DNA of 64,000 bases. Source: Actinostola sp. cb2023 (lineage: Eukaryota > Cnidaria > Anthozoa > Actiniaria > Actinostolidae). Of the stretch, positions 56,164 through 64,000 are shown piece after piece. Below the pieces are notes generated by a model. That model worked only from the letters and a program-made list of their open reading frames with translations, did no database searches and was not told where the DNA came from. The stretch spans positions 511,501 to 575,500 of the forward strand of contig JAUJYZ010001210.1 in NCBI GenBank assembly GCA_033675265.1. The letters are read 5' to 3'. Both the position numbers and the translations under genes were made by a program. Each line of letters opens with the position of its first letter. Position 1 is the first letter of the stretch.

Positions 56164-57367
56164 GTACGAAAATAAGTCTGCAGCGCCGGACCACAGGAAG
56201 CCCATGTATTTCTTTTTTCACGGGCAAGAAAAATTAAAACGTTTTATGAAAAACATCAACTGTGGTTAGATACGACTAATGAAGTAAGTAATTGTCCTCG
56301 AAGAAATGAACCAGTGAAGGCTTCGTATACATTATTTTCACTTGTCGCTATCCATTTCCCTTCCTATACCCCCTGAGTATCATATGTGGTCACGTGAGTA
56401 AACAAGCAGCGGTTGAAAAGATTCGATGCAGTCCTCAACTGCAAATCATATAAACCAGAATTCGTATTCCATCGATTGTTATCAAGCATCATATCAGAGG
56501 ATACAATGAATGTTACAAGTAAGAATCTAACCAAGAGGGAAGTACGCTAAAAATTGGGTCAAACTTTGACGTTAAACCCGGTTGCCTCGACGTCGTCTTC
56601 AACATTCATCGAAAGTTATAAATAGAGAGTCGAAAAGGAAGACCATGGGATTACAATAAAAGTGACGTTTCTCAAGTCCATATCCGTATCATTGAGGTAA
56701 GAACTTCATAATGATTTGATTTTGGTGTATTTTATTCGCCAAAACTAGTGATTGAAGATCAGATAGGTATTTTCATACTACACTTGCTATGAGAGATTGA
56801 CCTGTAAAGGTCAAGTAAATACCACATTTTCACCAACTTTCGGCAGCTCTAGCTAATCGCTACATTATTTGCCCAAGGAAATGTTTATATATATGAAAAG
56901 ATGATCATCCATAGAGTTCACAAGCGTAGGCCAGAAAGATTTAAAGGTTTATCGCCTGGTGAAAATTAGCTTTGTTTAATAGATACTTTCGGCGAGTTAA
57001 AATGTATGCCTCACCCAAAAAAATAATTCGCTCATGAAAAATAACGCAATTCACCTCAAAATCACGCCATCTAGTATATAGACACTGAGAAAGAATGTCG
57101 TATGGTTTTTAAGAGCAGTACTGTTATTTTCCTTATTTCCGAGCTCGTTAAAAGTGTCTATGATTCTGACGTGTTTCGGACGATTTCAAGAGGACTTCGT
57201 TTATGACGAATTTCTCGAAAATTAAAAAAATATTTTTCGAAACTAACTACACAGCGAATTTAGATATATAATAGGCTAACACTGTGCGGAATTAAAAGAA
57301 AATCGGAGATACCCCCCTTGCCAGTAAATTTTAGATTTATCTCATATTTGTAAATATGATCTCTTAA

Positions 57368-57670
57368 CAGTGTGCAACATAAATAGTGCAAAGTATTGCA
57401 TGCTTTTAATGCTGGTACATGTCTATAGCTGTCTGTCAATGACCACATTATTATAGTGTTAGCATTTGTATATAGAATCCATATTTGTATTAATTACTGC
57501 ATATCAGTAGAGTACAAACTATTAACAGTGTGCAACATAAATAGTGCAAAGTATTGCATGCTTTTAGTGCTGGTACATGTCTATAGCTGTCTGTCAATGA
57601 CCACATTATTATAGTGTTAGCATTTGTATATAGAATCCATATTTGTATTAATTACTGCATATCAGTACAA
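57368..57670. repeat. 158-bp tandem repeat, right portion
   Basis: About two units, same phase and orientation as 52805-53017. TTAA recurs at 57364 and 57522, 158 bases apart. The final copy lacks 'gagta' near 57662. Confidence 0.85.
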
Positions 57671-57824
57671 ACTTTATGCAATGGTGAGAATAAAAGTGAT
57701 CACTGACTGCTGAAAGTCTAGCTCTCTGTCTCTGTCTATGACCAGATTGTTATAGTGTTAGCATTTAAGCAACACCATACTGCATTTTTTCGCAGCACTT
57801 CACTTGCAAATGCAACGACTAGTT

Positions 57825-58658
57825 GTATGCATTATGTTTAGCCTTATCTTCTACAGATGTTTTAGATGCTCTATAGTTTTTCTTGTATGCATTATGTTCT
57901 GCCTTTTCTTCGACAGATGCCTTAGATGCTCTATAGTTTTTCATGTATGCATTATGTTCTGCCTTTTCTTCGACAGATGCCTTAGATGCTCTATAGTTTT
58001 TCATGTATGTATTATGTTCTGCTTTTTCTTCAATTGATGCTTTAGCAGCTCTATATTGTCTCATATATTTAGCTTTTTCCTCTTCGCTCTTTTTACTTTT
58101 GCTTGGTATTCTGTTTTCCTGTGTACATTCGCTACTATTGCAAGGCTTTTCAATTTCAACATTTGTCATTTGTTCCTTTTGGCATTCTGACATGTTAGCA
58201 TTGGACTTTCTTTTGCAATTATTTTCAGGACATTTACTTGAATTAGTGTCACTGTCTGTTTGATTTGAATTTCTTTCAGATAGAGCTGATACCGGTATAG
58301 TTGAGATATAATGCATCTCACCTATGTGTCCCAAATATACAGACCTAGGATTTTGAGTCATATTTGTTGCTTCAACCAAGGTTATCTCTGAAAAACTTTC
58401 ATTGGATTCTATGACGCGAATCCTTAAATTCATTGCATCAGCCACTGCTTGTATAATAATATGATCAGCCCATGTTCCTTGCATTGACATATTGGATAAA
58501 TATTGCAACCATGATCTCTCTACATTGCTTTCGATAAATCGTTCTGGATTATCTTGTAAGTACTGAATACCTGCTGCTCTAATTTCTAAATGATGGCTTG
58601 AATCACCATATAACTGATGTGATACAGACTTAAAGAAGCAATCACCTCCACCACCCAC
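57825..58658 (-). CDS. Helentron OTU-type cysteine protease domain and peptide-repeat linker
   Basis: Starts ...PLDVGGGGDCFFKSVSHQLYG, with Asp-Cys of the OTU active site. The catalytic His region is YLGHIGEMHYISTI near residue 115. OTU proteases cleave ubiquitin-type links, and in Helentrons the role is not established. Residues 190-279 are a linker with four or five copies of a ~20-residue unit (ASVEEKAEHNAYMKNYR). There is no ATG: an in-frame stop lies about 17 codons upstream of GGGG, and the frame opens at GTG, so the N-terminus is truncated or spliced. The frame continues across the HINE-like insertion into 52058. Confidence 0.85.
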
Positions 58659-58689
58659 ATCTAGTGGACACCGCGGAAATACGTTTTTA

Positions 58690-58746
58690 TGACGTCACTT
58701 CCGTTGATCAGCGGTTTCTTCATTCGAAAAAAAACAAAATGGCGGC
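58690..58746 (+). promoter_or_regulatory. CRE, ETS and YY1 motif cluster (probable promoter)
   Basis: TGACGTCA (58690-58697) overlaps ACTTCCG (58697-58703), and 'aaaatggcggc' (58736-58746) follows. This trio marks housekeeping-type start regions in animals. Plus-strand transcription from here would meet a donor 'ccag|gtgagg' at 58962. The ATGGCGGCAACGTAG frame is only four codons, so any first exon is probably non-coding. Confidence 0.45.
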
Positions 58747-59366
58747 AACGTAGCGTGGAAAGGCGTGTGTGGCTTTTTATGTGCCAAAACGTTATTTTTA
58801 AGGTTCAACATGCAATGCAGATCTGACAAAACTTTACTTTGCACTTTATAAGGAAAGCAGGGGTTGATTTTTGTTGAAATATTCGCGGTTTGCTGCGTCG
58901 AGAGGACCGTCAAGAGAGAATTGCTATAAGTCACGTGCAATATTTTGTGCAACTTTGACCAGGTGAGGTAGTTTTGTGCTTTGTTTGAGTTATAATCTAT
59001 TGCTAATTGATAATATCCCTCTGGCTGAGTCTTTAGTTTATTTATTTAAGCTACCGTATCTGTTATCATCGGAATATTATTTTCGCTTGCCGATAATGTT
59101 CAAGGATTTACAGTGTGTGTTGTTCATAAATCAATAATTGAATATAAGCTTAATATTATAAGCTTACTTACATTTACAAGACAGTGTACTACTAATCCCG
59201 AGTGGGATTTTCAGAAGGAAAGCACAAGAAAAAATATAATAATTAATCGAAATAACAGTAGTTTTTGATTTTTACAATACGTCTTTCTTTTTTATAGCTT
59301 TACACAAATTAAATGTTGTGTAAACTGAGTGTCATAGAAATATATTGTAATATGTTACATATATGA
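58747..59366. other. Unassigned; possible 5' exon up to 58962, then 3' flank of the minus-strand gene
   Basis: No open frame of coding quality. 59000-59366 is AT-rich and would hold the 3' untranslated region of the gene ending at 59367; a canonical AATAAA on the minus strand is not apparent. Confidence 0.35.
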
Positions 59367-62198
59367 TTATTCTTCGTGATTGTTTTTCAATTTGCCTTTA
59401 ACCAGACCCACAATAGAAGTAATTCTCTCCTGAATGTATTTGTCAAATTCCTCTGATTCAAAGTATTTGACATCCTTTTTACTTGTAGTAGGCTTCATTT
59501 GATTGCCACTATCACCACCATCATCTCCTGCATCATCACCATCACCATCACCATCATTGTCGTCATCATTGAGCCCAGACAGAAGACCAACATTCCATGA
59601 GTAGGACAGCTTCGTCACGTCTGTTATGAGATTGGAGAGACAAATAGAACAGCCAAGAATGTTACCATGCTCATCTGACATACAAGGGATGTGGAACGTG
59701 TGACCACACATTAGTCGGCGAATCTCTGCAGTTAATGGGTGACGACAAGCTTGTGCATCACAGTCTAGCTGAAGTTCTGGGCAGGAAGATGGCCACCTAT
59801 ATCCAATGGGAAGTGACTTGGTACTGAAGTCTTTCTTGAATGTGGCAAGATAGTATGGCGCCTTCCCATACGGCTTTCCAGCTCTGTTGGTCGGCCTTGG
59901 TTGGAGGTGTGAGCTTCCCAAGTTGAGTGCAACCCTCTCAAATATGGACAAGATCCCCTCAGAAGCTAAGCCTAAAAATAAGGTACAACAACATACATAA
60001 TGTAGCAAATACCATATCTCTATATTTTACGGTTCCAAGCAACACTTTATCATGTACATAAATTGAACCAGTACTAATAGACACATATTTCATGATATTG
60101 ATACTGCATATTAGTTAATGTATTATTTATTTTTACTTCAATTATGGGGCTATGTTGTACTACTCATAGTCTGCCTGTTTTGTTATAAATTATGTTGTGT
60201 GTGATTGATGCCATGATGATATGTCAAATTCGTGCAAAACAATCGGTGGCAGCATTTCATGATGCACTTTGGAATACACAGGGATATCGTGCCATCTGCA
60301 TTGGGTCTATGCTTTATTTGATATACTGCAACTCTACTGTCTAGGATACATACCTGATAACAACATTAAGTCTTGGTCACTATAACCGCGCTGATAGTTG
60401 GGTACATATGACTGCTCAAAACCATCATTGTCGAAGTTTGATCTGGCAATCAGTCTGGCAGTTTCTTGAATTTTATCTCCATTATCAGTTTTCTTTATTC
60501 GTGATCTTAAAGTGGAATGAAAGATCTCTACTTTCTTTTCTGTCAAGACAGAACATAGTTTTGTTTTTGCCTGATGGTATTGAGGGAAGTTTTCCTTCTG
60601 GTGTTCATTGTCACTGATCCATGACAGGCATGCTTTGTTGTAATGGTGCCTATCCATAGCAACAAACATTAATGCGAGGCGCTTCATGGCCTTTTGTAGA
60701 AGGACCATGTTGCCTCCCTTTACTATTACAGGATAGTGAAGGTAGCATAATGGTATAAGCTCCTCGAAGAGATGATTCAGGCAGACGTATTCCACATCCT
60801 TGCAATTTCCAAACGCTTGTCTGACTTGTGCACGAATTCTCTGCCACCCACAAAAACCAAGAACTAGACAAAGTGCCACTTTGTCTGGCTTTGGCTTTTC
60901 TGCGAGCCTAACACGCTCTCCAAAGACTGCTGTGTAGATTTCTTTAAAGACAGGATTATACAGCTTGACGACATCCTCCGAGCTATTTAAGTACACATGA
61001 AACTGTCCTAACTCTGGTATCAGCGATAACACTTCCAGGCCTTGTGGAGCATGACACACAATCTTCTTCTGGAAATACCAGGTTGGCCAGTCTCCAACTG
61101 TTGGAGCAACATTCAGCTTTAGGAAGTGCTGGAATTCTGGTATCACTTCAAATATGTACTTGTGGCAGTCATGATAGTCGTTCTTGCTATGCAGGGACTT
61201 TTCCACCTCATCAATCAAGACAGTAGATTTTAAGGTCTGGCATTCCTCTCTGTCTTCCCTTGTATAGACTCTGCAATAAAATAGAAAATGTATACATATA
61301 TGTACATATAACATCAGGATGAGCTATCACAACATAAAAACCTACCAAAGAAAAAACACAAAGCAATTATATACATGTACATGTAGCTTTGGAAATCGTT
61401 TTACACTTTAAAGATATAAGGCATATTATGTACAATAATTATTGTTGTATGAATTTCCACTTCTAATTTCTGTATCTGATAATTTTGTATCCATAGGTTA
61501 ATAATTGATTCCATGTTTTGGGTTTCTTGGGAGTTGTTCTGCAATGTTTTTGACATTAATTTTAGATTGATGTATGGTTGATGTACCTTAGTTCTTTTAA
61601 TGATTGCTGCATTGTATGGGGGTCAACATCTTTGAAGGGTTGTGGCAAGCTTTCTAAGAAAGACTGCCCACAGTAGTCAGGCCAAAATTTCTGCATTTCC
61701 TGTATGACAGCATCACTGCATATTCCTCCTCTACATATTTGAGGTCGCTGGCCTGGGATAGTGACAATAACATTACGATGGACTATGTCTGGTACAAGTG
61801 GGAGGGGGACAGCTTGAACAGATGGCTGGATGTCCATTAGCATGGTTACCATGTGCACAGCATTGGTAAGCACTCTCTCAGTTGGCATTTTCACAACATT
61901 TATGTTATGAAAGTCATCCATGGACAGAATCAGGAAGGATTTCTGTGAATTAAGACAATAATGTACAATTAAAGTTAAATTATATAAATATCACATTTCA
62001 GAAAAAAATGCAAATGCTTATTGCATGTTTTGCCATGCTCCCTGAACTTCTATACATTTGTATTGTATGAACACTGAACGCTTCTTCATTCACTGAAGAT
62101 GATCCAATGGTCGAAAACGTTTTGAACATTTGTTAAAACTTTTAAAGCCTTTTATTTATTACAAATTTACAGTAATCATATTATGTACATTATTATTA

Positions 62199-62293
<95 letters not shown>

Positions 62294-63941
62294 AATAATA
62301 TATAATTATTATTAAATATTATTATTATTATTATATGTACCTTCAGTACCTTCATACTTGCAAAGGAGACTTGTTCTCTCATACTTTTAAGGTGGGACGA
62401 GGCGATCTTATGCTTTTTTGCTGTAATAATAATAATAAAGCCTAGTGAGTTTAGCATCATCATAAACAGGTAATCACTCGAAATCATTCAACAGGGCAAC
62501 TGAGGGCACTTGGTGGTCAGCATTTTTAAATATCACTCTAGCAGATCGCTTTTGAAGTATAAAACCCTACCTGTCTTGGTTTTGTTGTCCCGAGCAAATC
62601 CTAGGACCTTGCCCAATGCCATACCACTTGAGGATAATCCATGGAGATCCAGGAAAAGAGAACTTTCATCCATGAACTCTCCATGCTTTTGATTCCTATG
62701 ATAAAAAAAATCATTAGAAGGCTGAAATATTGTTTTTTATTGTAATCTTTAAAGTTAAAATATTAAAACAGGGTTTTCAGGTCTGAAATTGAATTATCAC
62801 ATTATTTATTAAATACTGCTAACAAAAAGGTATAGTAAAATGTCACCTGTAAAACAAACAGCTGCCATATGAGTGCTGTTGCTCTTTTCTCTTGCAGGAT
62901 TGTCCTTTTATCACTATGACGCTCAGACAAGATGCTGTCGAGAATGGTCTGGTAAAGTGAAGAGCTCTTTGAACACATGAGGAATTCCTTAAACTTGGTG
63001 TGACTCACAAGTTCCTGGCGGTCTGGATGTTTCTCCATCTCCTTATTCAGATTGTCAATCAACTGTTGGAAAGTAGGCTCTAAGGCAAAAGAAAGAAAGA
63101 AAATACATTGTCCAAGTTACTAAACTGTTCATTTGTTTTGTAGACTGCAAACACTCCCTTATTTCACTTTGTATGATTTTAATGAACAGTTGCAACACAC
63201 ACTAATTACAGTGCATGTAGCAGTTGATACATGTCTATCAACTGCTACAAGGTGCTAAATAAAACAATTGTTGTTGTTGTTGTTGTTGTATCAGGAACGC
63301 AAACGTATCTTGTGGTTTATTACCGTTCAGTCTATCATGCATCTTGCTCCAAGTTGCTGCCTCCACCATAACATCTCCTTCTCTGCCTAGCAGCATTGGG
63401 CCAAATTGTCCCTCTGCAAGTTTCCAATAAGTGGGATGTTCTTCCTAAAAAATATAGGCACAAACCAAGTACATGTATGCTTTTATTGATAAGACAATAA
63501 AACAACAACAATAGTAGGGTACATGTATATCCATGTAATATTGATCTATTTTATACAATAAACCTAAATTCAAGCACAGTTTTTATAGTACACACAGGGG
63601 CATAGCCAGGCGGGGTCCTAGGGTGACGTAAATAGCAGTGGCATGCACCCTATATGTATAATGTTTTTGACTCCCTCCCCTTCCCCTTCCAAGGAAAACT
63701 CCTGGCTATGCCAATGACAACCTACTTTTGCTGGTCCATTATCTGTCTCGCTGCACACCTGTTGACAGTCAAAACTATTTATTTTACTGAATGTGGAGGG
63801 TATTGCGAAAACGTTTTAGTTGTGATTTCATAGGCTAGTGTTAAAGGTTGTACAACATACCATTGCTTCTCCATCATTACATGTAACTCCATCATCACCA
63901 TATTCTGTCTCACTGCACATCTGTTGAGAGCCAAAATCCAT
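59367..63941 (-). CDS. Eight-exon gene for a RING-like zinc-binding protein of unknown function
   Basis: Exons (minus strand, in order): 63861-63941, 63324-63444, 62847-63079, 62571-62685, 62350-62420, 61587-61942, 60354-61270, 59367-59971. All introns have GT-AG ends and every junction keeps phase, giving about 832 codons from MDFGSQQMCSETEYGDD to a TAA after KLKNNHEE. One choice is uncertain: exon 4 could use 'catag' (62695), but only 'aaaag' (62685) keeps phase. Central motifs ELGQFHVYLNSSEDVVK and LAEKPKPDKVALCL mark a family I have seen in many copies in cnidarians. Near the C-terminus CDAQACRHPL...CGHTFHIPCM...GCSICL is a RING-like Cys/His set, so ubiquitin ligase activity is possible but unproven. 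An Asp/Gly tail (NDGDGDGDDAGDDGGD) follows. There is no internal stop, unlike the mobile-element genes around it. Confidence 0.8.
62192..62300. repeat. (ATT)n microsatellite in intron 5
   Basis: About 35 triplets with few interruptions, in the intron between exons 5 and 6 of the minus-strand gene. Confidence 0.95.
63266..63289. repeat. (GTT)n microsatellite
   Basis: About 8 triplets in the intron between exons 2 and 3. Confidence 0.9.
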
Positions 63942-63970
63942 TTTTTACACCTTTTTTTTTAATGTCGGGG
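63710..63970. repeat. Tandem duplication spanning the first exon
   Basis: 'tctgtctcgctgcacacctg' (63738 region) and 'tctgtctcactgcacatctg' (63904 region) start two related blocks about 165 bases apart, each followed by 'ttga-ag-caaaa' and later by '-gcgaaaacg-tttta' or '-cgcaaaatta-tttta'. The downstream copy contains the start exon; the other has lost the ATG. Confidence 0.6.
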
Positions 63971-64000
63971 AATCGCAAAATTATTATTATTTTAGTTAGT

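Larger units (their letters stand above)
53022..57363. mobile_element. 4.3-kb TTAA element with ~770-bp TIRs
   Basis: Flanked by TTAA (53018-53021, 57364-57367), and the satellite array resumes exactly in phase after removal. The ends begin GAG, like the 41881 element. 53022-53787 and 56592-57363 are inverted copies with very few differences apart from the outermost 30 bases. The inner 2.8 kb holds a minisatellite, a smaller inverted repeat and a SINE-tail-like fragment, but no transposase. A Kolobok/piggyBac-type non-autonomous element. Confidence 0.85.
52061..57822 (-). mobile_element. Non-autonomous Helentron-like (HINE-type) insertion
   Basis: Both junctions with the host frame end in TT on the plus strand (52059-52060 and 57823-57824). 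Setting the insert aside gives HNAYNKNYRA, the expected continuation of the peptide repeats, so the junctions are exact. Insertion between two T bases without a longer duplication is how Helentrons insert. The outer parts hold a short GC-rich hairpin near the left border (gctgcgagcctccaggcgag), unique DNA and a 158-bp tandem repeat. No coding. The family call is inference. Confidence 0.55.
43741..58670 (-). mobile_element. Helentron-type rolling-circle transposon, interrupted by three elements
   Basis: Read on the minus strand the coding order is OTU protease, a linker of tandem peptide repeats, a DUF6570/Cys-rich N-region, HUH Rep, a PIF1-like helicase and an exonuclease/endonuclease/phosphatase (EEP) domain. 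OTU plus a C-terminal endonuclease distinguishes Helentrons from canonical Helitrons. Three foreign insertions (52061-57822, 48629-51006, 45137-45700) split it, plus single-base frameshifts near 46075 and 44372. The terminal hairpins could not be placed, so the outer limits are approximate. Confidence 0.85.

Noticed and set aside
62176..62487. 103-codon frame with an isoleucine run
   Set aside because: It overlaps exon 5 in the wrong frame and then reads the ATT microsatellite.

Overview
The window is metazoan nuclear DNA, most likely from a cnidarian (coral or anemone type). It is AT-rich, its genes have GT-AG introns, and it carries mobile-element families typical of marine invertebrates. 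I see no operons, no complete tRNA or rRNA gene and no CRISPR array. Nearly all recognisable coding sequence belongs to mobile elements. The organism call is inference from element content, not from a marker gene.

Layout. 1-12 kb is non-coding, with a tRNA-derived SINE whose tail is a long (ATT)n run, a roughly 2 kb 22-bp minisatellite (2248-4305), triplicated and fold-back segments, an LTR with a tRNA-Leu-type primer binding site (9459-9991), and a possible pair of divergent first exons near 11.2-11.4 kb. 12.4-15 kb holds two TIR elements with clear target duplications (9-bp and 3-bp). 15.16-19.59 kb is a 90-bp satellite with higher-order structure. 19.77-25.51 kb is a broken three-exon Tc1-type (DD34E) transposase gene whose second intron has been invaded by two further TIR elements.

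25.8-40.0 kb is a three-level nest. A short hAT-like MITE (8-bp duplication CAGTTTGT) contains a full-length BEL/Pao retrotransposon with apparently identical 318-bp LTRs. That element's gag-pol frame is interrupted by a 6.2 kb TIR element (29018-35254). The 6.2 kb element carries one large minus-strand gene of a multi-copy family without an assigned function: N-terminal zinc-binding pairs, a probable PIN/FEN-like acidic core and a Cys-rich C-terminus. Removing it with one copy of a 3-bp duplication restores the gag-pol frame exactly, so its ends are known to the base.

43.8-58.7 kb is a minus-strand Helentron-type rolling-circle element (OTU protease, DUF6570-like region, HUH Rep, helicase, endonuclease). 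It is split by three insertions that I can place to within one or two bases: a TTAA element (45137-45700), a minisatellite-rich fold-back element (48629-51006) and a second, non-autonomous Helentron-like element (52061-57822). The last is itself invaded by a 4.3 kb long-TIR TTAA element. The fold-back element contains a small coiled-coil reading frame with an octamer and CCAAT box upstream and a histone-type 3' stem-loop downstream. A further TTAA element lies at 41881-43736.

59.4-63.9 kb is the only plausible intact host-type gene: eight exons on the minus strand, about 832 codons, ending in a RING-like Cys/His cluster and an acidic tail. It is a multi-copy family in cnidarians whose function I do not know. 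A CRE/ETS/YY1 motif cluster at 58690-58746 looks like a promoter facing away from the Helentron.
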